Below, in pieces: positions 1 through 9,067 of a stretch of 64,000 nt of DNA. Under the pieces are notes generated by a model. It saw only the letters and a program-made list of their open reading frames with translations. It ran no database searches and had not been told where the DNA came from. The stretch spans positions 1,364,001-1,428,000 of the forward strand of contig CBDFFW010000001.1 of assembly GCA_965246945.1 (NCBI GenBank). Direction: 5' to 3'. The position numbers and the translations under genes were made by a program. This stretch comes from CBDFFW01 sp965246945. Lineage in GTDB: Bacteria; Pseudomonadota; Alphaproteobacteria; UBA11073. How positions within the stretch are numbered: the stretch's first letter is position 1; each line of letters starts with the position of its first letter.

Positions 1-548
1 TGATGGATGGCGGTGTGCATCTGGATGATATCGGCAACGCTAGGCACCCGCCCGGTGCCAATCGCCCAGATGGGTTCATAGGCAACCAGAAATTCGCCGC
101 TAACCGGGCAGCTCGTCTGCAGCTGGGCCGCGACAACAGGTTCGGCCTGGCCTACTGCCCGGGCCGCCAAACTTTCTCCCACACAAATCACCGGCGTTAA
201 GCCGGCGGTTTGAGCAGCCACAGCCTTAGCTTTCACTTCAGCATCGGTTTCGCCCATGGCACGCCGTTCGGAATGGCCGACCAGGACATATTGGCAACCG
301 GCATTGGCTAATTGCGCCATGCTGATCTCGCCGGTATAGGCACCCTGCCCAGCTGCATGGCCGTTTTGCGCACCGATTAAAATTTTGCTGTTCTGTAGGG
401 CGGCAGCAAATTCTGTAAGTAATGTGAAAGGCGGGCAAATAATGACCTGCACATCCGTTGGCAATACCGCTGCGCGCAATGCGGCCGCATATGCGGCAAC
501 ATCCCCGCGCTGCCCATGCATTTTCCAGTTTGCGATTACGTAACGCAT
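1..548 (-). CDS. tpiA: Triosephosphate isomerase, partial (N-terminal about 182 residues)
   Basis: Interconverts dihydroxyacetone phosphate and glyceraldehyde 3-phosphate in cytosolic glycolysis. The gene runs off the left edge of the window, so only about 182 of roughly 250 residues are visible. Visible landmarks are the N-terminal NWKMH substrate-binding segment (residues 7-11), the catalytic His in GHSERR (His92), the CVGES segment, and the catalytic Glu in YEPIWAIGTG (Glu158). The start is the ATG read from 548, and 40 bp separate it from the divergent ppiD start. The tpiA/ppiD pairing is common in alphaproteobacteria (family knowledge). The reading frame is intact up to the edge. Confidence 0.96.
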   Translation of the reverse strand, partial: MRYVIANWKMHGQRGDVAAYAAALRAAVLPTDVQVIICPPFTLLTEFAAALQNSKILIGAQNGHAAGQGAYTGEISMAQLANAGCQYVLVGHSERRAMGETDAEVKAKAVAAQTAGLTPVICVGESLAARAVGQAEPVVAAQLQTSCPVSGEFLVAYEPIWAIGTGRVPSVADIIQMHTAIH

Positions 549-588
549 CTGCTTGCTTCTACAGCCCATCGCGGCTAAGCACAACTTC

Positions 589-2478
589 ATGCTTAAATAT
601 ATCAATAAAGGCGCCCATACCTGGTTTGCGTTTTTGATGGCGATCCCGATTGTCGCCAGTTTTGTGCTGATGGGGATCAGCGATATGCTGCATACGCGTG
701 GCGGCACCAATGAAGCTGCCCGTGTTGGCAGCCAGAAAGTTACGGTGCAAGAAGTCGATCAGGTTTTTCACCAGCAACTAAAGCAATATCAGGCACAAGG
801 CTTGCCGATTGATGCCAAGCAAGCCAAGGCGCTGAAAATGGGTGATGCGATTTTGGATAGCCTAATCGAACGACGCTTGTTACTGGCCGCCGCCGATGAT
901 GATGGTTTGCGCATTAGCAATGACCGTTTGGCGGCTGAGATCCGCCAGATTAAAGGTTTTCAGGATGAGAAAGGCAAATTCATGCCGGATAAATTCAAAG
1001 CCGCCCTGCAAAATGCTGGCTTAAGCGAAGCGACATTTACCACCGGCATGAAGCAGGATATGGCCATTAAATTATTTCTCAGTGCATTGCAGCCGAATGC
1101 CACCGTGCCGCCAGCCCTAATCAATACCGATTATTTACTGGGTGCCGAAAAGCGCACTGCGGATATTTACCAGATTAGTCCGACTAAATTGCCGGTGCCC
1201 GCTGCGCCCAAAGATGAAGCGCTTAACCAATATTATACGGACCATAAAGAGCGTTATGAATTACCAGAACAGCGTAAATTCACCGTGGCCGTGCTGGACC
1301 CCGTTGATTTGATGGGGAAACAAACCGTGGGCGAAGATGAGATTAGCGCGTTTTATCAAAAAAATGTCGCCAATTTTGGCGAGCCGGAAACCCGCCGTTT
1401 GCAATTTGTGGTGCTTAAAGACCAGGCCGCTGCACAGCGCGTGGCCGAAGCCGCACGCGGCGGTAAGAAATTAATTGAGGTTGCCAAGGCCGTGCAGCCG
1501 GATGCCAAATTACAAATTCTGGACAGTGTGAAAGCAGCTGATTTACCGCCCGCGGTGGCCATTGCCGCGTTTAAAACCCCGAAAGGTGAAACGTCTGAGC
1601 CCGTGCAATCCCCGCTGGGCTGGCATGTGATTCAGCCGCTATATATTAAAGCGGGTACACAAAAACCGCTAACCGCGTTACACAGTAAAATCGAAACCGG
1701 TTTAAGAATGCAAAAAGTGCAGGAAAGCCTACCGAAAACCATTGATGCGATTGATGATGCCATTTCCGGCGGCGCCACTTTGGCTGAGCTGACCAAACAA
1801 TATCCGTTCAAACTCAGCAACCCGCCCGTGCAGGATAATCAGGGCCGCAACAACGGCCAATTGATTACCGGCACAGATTATACCGATGTGCGCACGGCAG
1901 CCTTTAAATTGAATAACCCACATGAAACCAGCGATTTGGTGCAGCGCCCCGATGGTAAATTAATGCTGGTGGAATTGAATGAAATCCAACCGCCGCGCAC
2001 ACCCACGCTGCAAGAAGCGCGGGCCCTAGTCTTAAAAGACTGGCAAACACAAGCGCGGCGCGACCAAGCCGAAGCACTGGCCAAACAATTAAAAGAAAAA
2101 TGGGCCGATGCGAATGCCCGCAATGCGCTTATCCGCCAGGCCAATGCCGTGAAAGTGGCCTGGCCGTTGCAAACCCGCAGCAGCAATCCGGCCCTGCCCG
2201 TGGGCGTGGTGGGCCGCATGTTCAAAATGCCGGTGAATGCGCCTGAACAGATTACGGATAAAGATGCGCAATATGTGGTGTCGGTCGCGCAAATCCAGCC
2301 GGCTAAACTGGCTGATTTTACCGATGCTGCGCGTCAGGCAAAAATTAAAGAAGCATTGCCGCAACGCCAACAAGAAATGCTGGCGCTGTATCTGGCCGCT
2401 TTGCGCGAAAAATATGAAGTGCGGAAATATCCCGAAAAGTTAGAAAGCATCTACGGCCCAGCGACTGCTGAAGAGTAA
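589..2478 (+). CDS. ppiD: Membrane-anchored periplasmic peptidyl-prolyl isomerase, PpiD/SurA-like
   Basis: A 629-residue folding factor anchored in the inner membrane that would help periplasmic and outer-membrane proteins fold after Sec export. A short N-terminal cytoplasmic stretch (MLKYINKGAHTW) is followed by one membrane segment (about residues 10-30), a SurA_N-like helical region, and a parvulin-type domain whose end is recognisable from SPLGWHVIQ. A long helical C-terminal region follows. The frame stays open upstream to a TTG at 553, but ATG 589 gives the usual PpiD N-terminus with the membrane segment close to the start. No strong Shine-Dalgarno is visible. Length matches the family (about 620-640). 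Confidence 0.93.
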   Translation: MLKYINKGAHTWFAFLMAIPIVASFVLMGISDMLHTRGGTNEAARVGSQKVTVQEVDQVFHQQLKQYQAQGLPIDAKQAKALKMGDAILDSLIERRLLLAAADDDGLRISNDRLAAEIRQIKGFQDEKGKFMPDKFKAALQNAGLSEATFTTGMKQDMAIKLFLSALQPNATVPPALINTDYLLGAEKRTADIYQISPTKLPVPAAPKDEALNQYYTDHKERYELPEQRKFTVAVLDPVDLMGKQTVGEDEISAFYQKNVANFGEPETRRLQFVVLKDQAAAQRVAEAARGGKKLIEVAKAVQPDAKLQILDSVKAADLPPAVAIAAFKTPKGETSEPVQSPLGWHVIQPLYIKAGTQKPLTALHSKIETGLRMQKVQESLPKTIDAIDDAISGGATLAELTKQYPFKLSNPPVQDNQGRNNGQLITGTDYTDVRTAAFKLNNPHETSDLVQRPDGKLMLVELNEIQPPRTPTLQEARALVLKDWQTQARRDQAEALAKQLKEKWADANARNALIRQANAVKVAWPLQTRSSNPALPVGVVGRMFKMPVNAPEQITDKDAQYVVSVAQIQPAKLADFTDAARQAKIKEALPQRQQEMLALYLAALREKYEVRKYPEKLESIYGPATAEE

Positions 2479-2501
2479 TAAACGGATTGCTAAAACAAGT
2501 C

Positions 2502-2600
2502 CGTCATTCCCGCGCAGGCGGGAATCCAGCGATATATAAAGCGCGATGCATAGCATCGCACATGATTTGTTGATAGATTCCCGCCTGCGCGGGAATGACG
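2502..2600. repeat. Palindromic intergenic element (copy A)
   Basis: A 99-bp element between ppiD and lpdA. Its outer arms are perfect 25-bp inverted repeats beginning CGTCATTCCCGCGCAGGCGG, and each arm is itself partly self-complementary. The centre carries a hairpin at 2543-2559, GCGATGC-ATA-GCATCGC, flanked by ATAAAGC and ACAT. The same layout with a different stem sequence occurs at 50486-50615. It may also act as a transcription barrier after ppiD. Confidence 0.85.
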
Positions 2601-2648
2601 CGACAGAAAACTTTGTAACACAGATAGCTCTATGCTTATCTATATTTC

Positions 2649-4049
2649 ATGAGTGCACAAGCGTTTGATATTATTGTGGTGGGCGGCGGGCCAGGTGGTT
2701 ATGTGGCGGCCATTCGGGCCAGCCAATTGGGCAAAAAAGTAGCGCTGGTGGAAGAAAAGCATATGGGCGGCGTGTGCCTCAACTGGGGTTGCATTCCCAC
2801 CAAAGCGTTGCTGCGCAGTGCTGAAATTTATACCATGATGCAGCACGCCAAAGATTACGGCCTGTCGGTTGAAAAAATCGGGATTGATTTTCCGGCAATC
2901 ATTAAACGCTCGCGCGATGTTGCCAATCAATTGGTGACTGGCGTGAAGTTTTTAATGAAGAAAAATAAAATTACGGTATTTAATGGCCGCGGGCAATTGG
3001 CAGGCAAACAGCAATTAAAAGTAACCGCTGATGGCAAAGAAACCGCCATACTGACCGCGCCGCATATCATTCTCGCCACCGGTGCACATGCCCGTGTGCT
3101 GCCAGGTTTGGAGCCCGATGGCGAATTGATCTGGACCGCCAAAGAGGCGATGATCCCTACTACGCTGCCTGAATCACTCATCGTCATTGGCAGCGGCGCA
3201 ATCGGTGTGGAATTCGCCAGTTTTTATGCCGCGCTGGGCAGTAAAGTTATCATTCTGGAAGTGCAAGACCGGATTTTACCGGTGGAAGATGAAGAGATCT
3301 CCGCCTTCGCCCGCAAGCAGTTTGAAAAACGCGGCATGGATATCCGCACTGGTGTGAAAGTGACTAAGTTGGAAAAAGGCAAAGATAGTGTCACCGCGCA
3401 TGTGGAAGTCGCCGGAAAAACTGAACAGCTGACCGCCGCGCGTGTGATTGTCGCCGTCGGCGTGGTCGGCAATACCGATGGTTTGGGTTTGGAAAACACG
3501 AAAGTGAAAGTAGAGCGCAACCAGATTGTGACCAATGAATATTGCGCGACGGCCGAGCCTGGCATTTACGCCATTGGCGATGTCACCGGTGCCCCCTGGC
3601 TGGCGCATAAAGCATCGCATGAAGGGATTATTTGTGTGGAGAAAATCTGCGGCCAGCCGGATGTGCATCCGTTAATCGTGAATAATATTCCTGGCTGTAC
3701 CTACTGCCATCCGCAAATCGCTTCCATTGGGCTGACCGAAGCCAAAGCGAAAGCCGCTGGTTACGATATCAAAGTGGGCCGCTTCCCGTTCATCGGCAAC
3801 GGCAAAGCGATTGCGCTAGGCGAGCCGGAAGGTTTTGTGAAAACGGTATTTGATGCCAAAACCGGCGAAGTGCTCGGAGCGCATATGATCGGCGCCGAGG
3901 TTACGGAGCTGATCCAGGGTTTCGGGATCGCAAAGACCTTGGAGGCAACTGAGACAGATTTGATGCACACTATCTTCCCACATCCAACCCTGTCCGAGAT
4001 GATGCATGAAGCTGTGCTTGCCGCTTATGGCAAAGCGGTGCATTTTTAA
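2649..4049 (+). CDS. lpdA: Dihydrolipoyl dehydrogenase (E3)
   Basis: FAD-dependent E3 subunit that reoxidises dihydrolipoamide with NAD+ in the 2-oxoacid dehydrogenase complexes. At 466 residues it is full length. The N-terminal FAD-binding GGGPGG is at residues 11-16, the redox-active disulfide lies in GGVCLNWGCIPTK (about residues 41-53), the NAD-binding GSGAIGVEF is near 180, the second FAD motif is YAIGDVTGAPWLAHKA, and the C-terminal His-Glu dyad is in FPHPTLSE. pdhB lies 2.8 kb downstream but dnaJ and atpC intervene, so the PDH genes are scattered. The ATG at 2649 gives the expected N-terminus. Confidence 0.97.
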   Translation: MSAQAFDIIVVGGGPGGYVAAIRASQLGKKVALVEEKHMGGVCLNWGCIPTKALLRSAEIYTMMQHAKDYGLSVEKIGIDFPAIIKRSRDVANQLVTGVKFLMKKNKITVFNGRGQLAGKQQLKVTADGKETAILTAPHIILATGAHARVLPGLEPDGELIWTAKEAMIPTTLPESLIVIGSGAIGVEFASFYAALGSKVIILEVQDRILPVEDEEISAFARKQFEKRGMDIRTGVKVTKLEKGKDSVTAHVEVAGKTEQLTAARVIVAVGVVGNTDGLGLENTKVKVERNQIVTNEYCATAEPGIYAIGDVTGAPWLAHKASHEGIICVEKICGQPDVHPLIVNNIPGCTYCHPQIASIGLTEAKAKAAGYDIKVGRFPFIGNGKAIALGEPEGFVKTVFDAKTGEVLGAHMIGAEVTELIQGFGIAKTLEATETDLMHTIFPHPTLSEMMHEAVLAAYGKAVHF

Positions 4050-4106
4050 AAATCGCCTTTGTATTTGCACTAGACCGCCATTATCTCTTACAAAGTTTAA
4101 AAACCA

Positions 4107-5279
4107 ATGGCCAAACGCGATTATTATGAAGTTTTAGAAGTCAGCCGCACGGCGAGCGAAGACGAGCTGAAAAAGGCATTTCGCGGCCTGGCGCGCAAAT
4201 ATCATCCCGATATGAATCGGGATGATAAAACCTTAGAAGCCAAATTTAAGGAAATCGGCGAAGCCTATGATGTGCTTAGCAACCCTGAAAAGCGCGCGGC
4301 TTATGACCGGTTTGGGCATGATGCGTTTGAAGGCGGCATGGGCGCACGGCGCGGCGGCGGCAGTAGCAGTGCTGGCTTTAGCGATTTTGGATTTGCGGGC
4401 GCGTTTTCTGATATTTTTGAGGAAATGTTCGGCGATATGGGGACTGGTGCGCCAGGTGGTCAGCGCCGTGCCAGCAGCGCCACGCGCGGGGCGGATCTGC
4501 GGTTCAATTTAGATATTTCTTTGGAAGAAGCCTTTGCCGGTGCCACCAAAACCATTAAAGTGCCCACTTTTGCCACTTGCAGTACCTGCCATGGTTCAGG
4601 CGGTGAAAACGGTTCGCAGCCCATTACCTGCCCCAAATGCCAAGGCGCCGGGCGTTTGCGTGCGCAGCAGGGCTTTTTTATGGTAGAGCGCACTTGTGAT
4701 GGCTGCGGCGGCACGGGCTCGATTATCAAAGATCCCTGCCGCACCTGCAGCGGTGGCGGGCGTGTGCGGCGCGAGAAAACATTGGAAGTAAAAATTCCGG
4801 CGGGTGTGGATGAAGGCACGCGTATCCGTCTGGCCGGTGAAGGCGAAGCGGGCATGCGCGGCGGGCCGACCGGCGATTTATATGTTTTTCTTGGCATTAA
4901 GCCGCATAAGCTATTTATTCGTGATGGTGGGGATTTATACTGCAAAATCCCGATTACCTTTGCGCAAGCGGGCCTGGGCGCGGCCATTGATGTGCCGGTG
5001 ATTGATGGCACGCTGACTAAAACCAATGTGCCCCCTGGTTTTCAATCCGGCCAAAAACTGCGCCTGAAGGGCAAGGGCATGAGCATTTTGCGCCGGCCTG
5101 AGCGCGGTGATATGTATATTGAAGTGCAAGTTGAAACGCCTGTGAATCTGACCAAAAAACAGCAAGATTTACTGAAAGAGTTTGAAACCACCGGTGGCAA
5201 AAACCGCAAAACGCACAACCCTGAAAGCGAAAGTTTTTTTGCCAAAGTAAAGGATTTGTGGAGTGAGTTGAAGGAGTAA
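4107..5279 (+). CDS. dnaJ: Chaperone protein DnaJ (Hsp40)
   Basis: Cytosolic co-chaperone that delivers substrates to DnaK and stimulates its ATPase. The J domain (residues 1-70) contains the essential HPD in KYHPDM. A Gly/Phe-rich linker (about 75-115) follows, then four zinc-binding CxxCxGxG-type repeats (CSTCHGSG, CPKCQGAG, CDGCGGTG, CRTCSGGG; about 150-215), then the C-terminal substrate-binding domains. The 390 residues are a normal length. No dnaK or grpE is present in the window. The end of the gene supplies an AAGGAG that sits correctly for the small downstream ORF at 5281. Confidence 0.98.
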   Translation: MAKRDYYEVLEVSRTASEDELKKAFRGLARKYHPDMNRDDKTLEAKFKEIGEAYDVLSNPEKRAAYDRFGHDAFEGGMGARRGGGSSSAGFSDFGFAGAFSDIFEEMFGDMGTGAPGGQRRASSATRGADLRFNLDISLEEAFAGATKTIKVPTFATCSTCHGSGGENGSQPITCPKCQGAGRLRAQQGFFMVERTCDGCGGTGSIIKDPCRTCSGGGRVRREKTLEVKIPAGVDEGTRIRLAGEGEAGMRGGPTGDLYVFLGIKPHKLFIRDGGDLYCKIPITFAQAGLGAAIDVPVIDGTLTKTNVPPGFQSGQKLRLKGKGMSILRRPERGDMYIEVQVETPVNLTKKQQDLLKEFETTGGKNRKTHNPESESFFAKVKDLWSELKE

Positions 5280-5280
5280 C

Positions 5281-5457
5281 ATGCAGCTAAGCTTCATATT
5301 TAAAACCTGGCTAAAAGCTGTCAGTAAATCTTTATTTTTTGCCTTTTGTATTATGACTTCATTTTTTGTGGCTTATTTTTGTTTTACTGCTTGGCTACGG
5401 CATCTTGAATGTGACCAAGAGCATCCTTCTGCGGTTGCTTGCATAAGCTCTCGATAA
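5281..5457 (+). CDS. Small membrane protein coupled to dnaJ (58 aa)
   Basis: Not recognised. The ATG starts one base after the dnaJ stop and is preceded by AAGGAG at an ideal distance, which suggests translational coupling. The predicted 58-residue product has a basic N-terminus (FKTWLKAVSK), a single strongly hydrophobic segment around residues 17-38, and a short C-terminal tail with two cysteines (about residues 44 and 54). This arrangement fits a single-pass inner-membrane protein with its N-terminus in the cytoplasm. The case rests on the ribosome-binding site, position and membrane segment only; no homologue is known to me. Confidence 0.5.
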   Translation: MQLSFIFKTWLKAVSKSLFFAFCIMTSFFVAYFCFTAWLRHLECDQEHPSAVACISSR

Positions 5458-5469
5458 TTTTTTCCGTGA

Positions 5470-5626
5470 TACCAGCGCAGGCCGGTATTTAGTGGCTAAA
5501 AGCGTCATGTGCAGCATAGCACAAAATAACATAATCATTTAATGTATCGCAGCGCACATCTTGATCACTGGATCCCGCTTTTGGCTTCGCCGCGCCTGCG
5601 CTGCGCTTGCCGTCGTCGGGATGACA
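5470..5626. repeat. Degenerate palindromic intergenic element (copy B)
   Basis: The 216 bp between the 58-residue ORF and atpC hold no other gene. The stretch contains segments resembling the other elements in the window: GTGC-AGCATA-GCAC near 5509-5522, CAGCGCACAT, GGATCCCG, and a terminal GTCGTCGGGATGAC. It appears to be an older, diverged copy of the family at 2502 and 50486; its borders are approximate. Confidence 0.5.
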
Positions 5627-5673
5627 GTTTAGAAAACTTGCCACCCACATAACATTCAGGCACATCATCATAT

Positions 5674-6138
5674 ATGGCGCAGTATCAACCGGATCACCTT
5701 GGCGATTACGCGGGTAAGCAGATTTTTTACCCAGGCGGGATTCCATTTGAAATTATTTCACCCGATGAAATTGTGCTGAGCGAACCGGTGGATCATGCCG
5801 AAATTCCAGGCGCTGAGGGTTATATGGATATTTACCCGGGCCATGTACCCGTGATGTCTACCTTGCAGCCTGGCATAATCAAGCTTTACCGGCGCGATAA
5901 ATTGGTGTGGCAGATTTATATTTCGGGCGGTGTGGCCGAAGTGAATTTTGAGAAAATTACCATTCTCGCTGAAAAAGCCTGGGATCTGCCGCAGATTGAT
6001 CCGGCTGCTGTTTTGGAAGAGCTTGATACGCTAAAAGCTGAGTTTGCCGAAGCGGACAATGATTATATTCAGCAAAAAATTCAAAGCCGCATTGATGAAG
6101 CACAGCGCCGTCATGCCGCCGCGATGACGCAGTTTTAG
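5674..6138 (+). CDS. atpC: ATP synthase F1 epsilon subunit
   Basis: Central-stalk subunit of F1Fo ATP synthase that couples the c-ring to gamma and restrains ATP hydrolysis. The protein has 154 residues. The beta-sandwich domain starts at about residue 25 (FEIISPDEIVLSEPV) and includes GYMDIYPGHVPVMSTLQPG. A C-terminal helical hairpin rich in Ala/Glu/Gln follows. The N-terminus is about 20 residues longer than usual and there is no internal ATG before the domain, so the ATG at 5674 is kept. The gene stands apart from any other atp gene, whereas it usually closes the atpHAGDC operon. Confidence 0.93.
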   Translation: MAQYQPDHLGDYAGKQIFYPGGIPFEIISPDEIVLSEPVDHAEIPGAEGYMDIYPGHVPVMSTLQPGIIKLYRRDKLVWQIYISGGVAEVNFEKITILAEKAWDLPQIDPAAVLEELDTLKAEFAEADNDYIQQKIQSRIDEAQRRHAAAMTQF

Positions 6139-6150
6139 TATCATTTTCAG

Positions 6151-6735
6151 GTGACTATTCTTGTCATCACCACGGGCGGCACCATTGGCGCTAGATCAAT
6201 CTTTAATAAAGAACGGGCACTATTTAAAAACCGCAATTTAGTAGCAGAATATTTACAACAACATTATTCAAAGCAGAAAATCCGCTGCTTGGCTGTTTGT
6301 AACATTGATTCAACGCGTATTCAAACCCGTCATATTCAAAAAATTGCTAAAGTTATCAATCAAACAAATTATAGAAAATACATTGTTACCCATGGTACCG
6401 ATACCGCCATTGTTACGGCCCAAAAGTTACCTACCCTCATTCAAAATTTACAAAAAAGCATTCTAATTACTGGCGCTTTTCTGCCGTTAACCGATCCCCA
6501 GAGTGATGGTCACCGTAATTTGCAAGATTGTTTGTTTAAGTTTAAAAGCAGCGGCATTAAATTAGTGTTTGAAGGAAGACTGTTGGATCCTTTTCATACT
6601 CAAAAAGTTTTGCATCGTTCAAAAGTATCAGATAGCCGCCGCCGATTTATACGCACACCGTATCCGCCAAAATCTGACACATTCTACCGTAAATACGGCA
6701 CAAATCTAGCACGTCGATTAGCAAAAACTATGTAG
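6151..6735 (+). CDS. Single-domain asparaginase-like protein
   Basis: Matches only the N-terminal domain of type I/II L-asparaginases (194 residues versus about 330 for the full enzyme). Both threonine motifs are visible: TTGGTIG at residues 7-13 and THGTDT near residue 80, followed by the ITGAFLP strand. The C-terminal dimerisation domain is missing and a basic tail (RRFIRTPYPPKS and after) takes its place. Start is GTG 6151, 12 bp after atpC. Base composition is visibly more AT-rich than in the neighbouring genes, which suggests later acquisition. Short asparaginase-domain proteins exist, but I cannot say whether this one hydrolyses asparagine. Confidence 0.75.
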   Translation: MTILVITTGGTIGARSIFNKERALFKNRNLVAEYLQQHYSKQKIRCLAVCNIDSTRIQTRHIQKIAKVINQTNYRKYIVTHGTDTAIVTAQKLPTLIQNLQKSILITGAFLPLTDPQSDGHRNLQDCLFKFKSSGIKLVFEGRLLDPFHTQKVLHRSKVSDSRRRFIRTPYPPKSDTFYRKYGTNLARRLAKTM

Positions 6736-6892
6736 ATTACTGGCATGTAAGCGGCAGGAGACAAAATCGGTATATGCCGTTTTAATACGTTCAACATAGT
6801 CAAAATTAATTTCCAGCAGATAAATTCATCAGCATTTTCGCTTTATTGTTGCTCCGCGCCTGTGAAAATGCCATTTTTAGCCGAGATAAAAC
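6736..6892. other. Intergenic, upstream region of pdhB
   Basis: 157 bp, AT-rich, with no convincing ORF, repeat or hairpin. It presumably holds the pdhB promoter, but I cannot pick out -35/-10 boxes with confidence. Confidence 0.4.
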
Positions 6893-8287
6893 ATGGCTAC
6901 TGAAATATTAATGCCCGCCCTCTCCCCGACAATGACCGAGGGCACGATTGCCCGTTGGTTGAAAAAAGAGGGTGATACTGTTAAAAGCGGCGAAGTTTTA
7001 TGTGAAATTGAAACCGATAAAGCGACCATGGAAGTGGAAGCGGTGGATGAAGGTGTGCTGGCCAAAATTTTGGTAGCCGAAGGCACCACCGGCGTGCCGG
7101 TCAATGCGCCCATTGCCTTGTTAACTGCGGCGGGTGAAATGCGGGTGGATATCGCCACCAATATCGCCGGTTTATCAAAAGATCCTGCCGATCAGCAAAA
7201 AGTGGCCGAGAATCTGAATTTGCCTCAAGCACAGGCACCCGCTAGTGCCACCACGCCAGTAGCGCAACCGGTGGCACCGGCCAGCGATGAAGACCGCTTT
7301 TTTACTGAAACCAAAACGCAAACTGTCCGCGAAGCCTTGCGCGATGCGATGGCAGAGGAGATGCGGCTGGATAAAACTGTATTTTTGCTGGGCGAGGAAG
7401 TGGCCGAATATCAGGGCGCGTATAAAGTTTCCCAAGGCTTGCTGGATGAATTCGGTGCCAAACGGGTGATTGATAGCCCAATTACCGAACATGGCTTTGC
7501 AGGTTTAGGTGTCGGTGCAGCTTTCGGTAATCTCAAACCGATTATCGAATTTATGACCTTTAACTTTGCCATGCAGGCGATTGATCAGATTATTAATTCT
7601 GCGGCCAAAACCTTATATATGTCTGGCGGGCAGATGGGTTGTCAGATTGTTTTCCGTGGTCCCAATGGCGCGGCTTCCCGCGTGGGCGCGCAGCACAGCC
7701 AATGCTATGCCAGCTGGTACGGGCATATTCCTGGGCTAAAAGTCGTCGCGCCCTGGTCAGCGGCCGATGCTAAAGGCCTCATGAAAGCCGCGATCCGCGA
7801 TCCTAACCCCATCATCTTTTTGGAAAACGAATTGATGTATGGGCAAAGTTTTGACGTGCCGGTATCGGAAGATTTCATCGTGCCCATCGGCCGCGCCAAA
7901 GTGCTGCGTGCGGGTACCGATGTCACCATTACCGCCTTTTCCATCATGGTCGGCAAAGCGCTGCAAGCGGCCGAGGAATTGGCCAAGCAAGGTATTGAAG
8001 CCGAGGTGATCGACCTGCGCACCATCCGTCCATTGGATGTCGAAACTATCGTCACCAGTGTCAAAAAAACCAGCCGTCTGGTTACCTGCGAAGAAGGCTG
8101 GCCATTCAGTGGCATCGGTGCCGAACTGGCCGCCCAAATGATGGAACATTGCTTCGACTATTTGGATGCCCCCGTCGCCCGCGTCCACGCCAAAGACGTC
8201 CCCCTGCCCTACGCCGCCAACCTCGAAAAACTGGCCCTGCCGCAGGTGGAGGATATTGTGAATGCTGCTAAAGGTTTGATTAATTAG
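6893..8287 (+). CDS. pdhB: Pyruvate dehydrogenase E1 beta subunit with N-terminal lipoyl domain
   Basis: Beta subunit of the thiamine-diphosphate E1 component that decarboxylates pyruvate in the PDH complex. Residues 1-80 form a lipoyl domain (MPALSPTMTEGTI; lipoyl lysine in ETDKATMEV), then a Pro/Ala linker (about 100-130), then the transketolase-type beta subunit (VREALRDAMAEEM to the end). The fused lipoyl domain is typical of alphaproteobacterial PdhB. Total length of 464 residues is normal. Neither pdhA nor pdhC is adjacent, although the three are usually consecutive; lpdA is 2.8 kb upstream. Confidence 0.97.
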   Translation: MATEILMPALSPTMTEGTIARWLKKEGDTVKSGEVLCEIETDKATMEVEAVDEGVLAKILVAEGTTGVPVNAPIALLTAAGEMRVDIATNIAGLSKDPADQQKVAENLNLPQAQAPASATTPVAQPVAPASDEDRFFTETKTQTVREALRDAMAEEMRLDKTVFLLGEEVAEYQGAYKVSQGLLDEFGAKRVIDSPITEHGFAGLGVGAAFGNLKPIIEFMTFNFAMQAIDQIINSAAKTLYMSGGQMGCQIVFRGPNGAASRVGAQHSQCYASWYGHIPGLKVVAPWSAADAKGLMKAAIRDPNPIIFLENELMYGQSFDVPVSEDFIVPIGRAKVLRAGTDVTITAFSIMVGKALQAAEELAKQGIEAEVIDLRTIRPLDVETIVTSVKKTSRLVTCEEGWPFSGIGAELAAQMMEHCFDYLDAPVARVHAKDVPLPYAANLEKLALPQVEDIVNAAKGLIN

Positions 8288-8288
8288 T

Positions 8289-9067
8289 TTAAAGCATTCC
8301 ACTTTTAGGTGCCGCTAAATTAGGTGCTACTGAACTGGGTGCTATATTTATTGCCGGAGCAATGTCTTTCGCTTTCGGCAAAGCAAGTTCAATTTGGGCG
8401 TGATTTTTTAAAGCGTCTTGCATAATCTCAATTAACCTGCTCGCGCTGGAACCGTTTCGTTGATTAAGTTTAACATTAAGATGCGTATGCGCTTACTGCG
8501 TGAATTTATATAGCCAGTTATATGGTAATAATCTGTTTGTCCTTTACCAGTAATTTTAATTATTGCTCCTGTTGGCAATTTTCCTACTATATTATCAACA
8601 TTCTTAGCCGTTACCCCTGAATTTTGATAGGCACCAACATCTTGGGGTAAATGCGCTACCAATTGAACTTTTACCGCCCCTTTTGGTTGCGAACTAATAA
8701 ATTCCTCTAATTTATTAGTTGCGCGGTAAAGCCCCTTTTTGGATTCCGTAGATGCTTCACCTTCATAACTGGTTTGCATCCATGCATATACTCGGCCATG
8801 TTCTGTATCTGTTGCCAACATAGAAAAAGCGGGTCCTTCAATAATATTACCTGCAGCATGCTTGCTCGTTAACTTCAACTCAAAATCTGGATTGTTTTTA
8901 ACAGTATTCAAGGCCTCTCTATAGCCCAAAATTACTATCCGAGGTTTTTAAATCAAATTTAAAAAATTGGTTTTTCAGCCTGTGCAGCGATTTTGCTTTT
9001 TGACCAGTTACTTGCGCGGCAAATACAATTTTATTGCAGGTTCTACCGGTGGATTATAATGTGCCAT
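8289..9067 (-). pseudogene. Decayed hypothetical gene with three frame breaks
   Basis: A strong start signal lies at 9067 (TTAGGAG, 5 bp, ATG). The frame MAHYNPPVEPAIK soon stops, but an adjacent frame continues with KIVFAAQVTGQKAKSLHRLK. That frame stops near 8935, where another takes over at GYREALNTVKNNPDFEL and runs as a 165-residue open frame to about 8480. A further shift there gives THLNVKLNQRNGSSASRLIE and then a Pro/Ala-rich tail ending KSGML at 8289. Repaired, the protein would have about 250 residues. Two of the breaks sit at short homopolymers (AAAA, TTTTGGG) and the third at a GCGCATACGCAT repeat. No family is recognised. It is either a true pseudogene or a cluster of indel errors. 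Confidence 0.65.

Noticed and set aside
4460..5026. 188-codon open frame on the minus strand inside dnaJ
   Set aside because: Fully antisense to a clear dnaJ with zinc-finger repeats; the frame is open because of the Gly/Cys-rich codons, and it has no ribosome-binding site.
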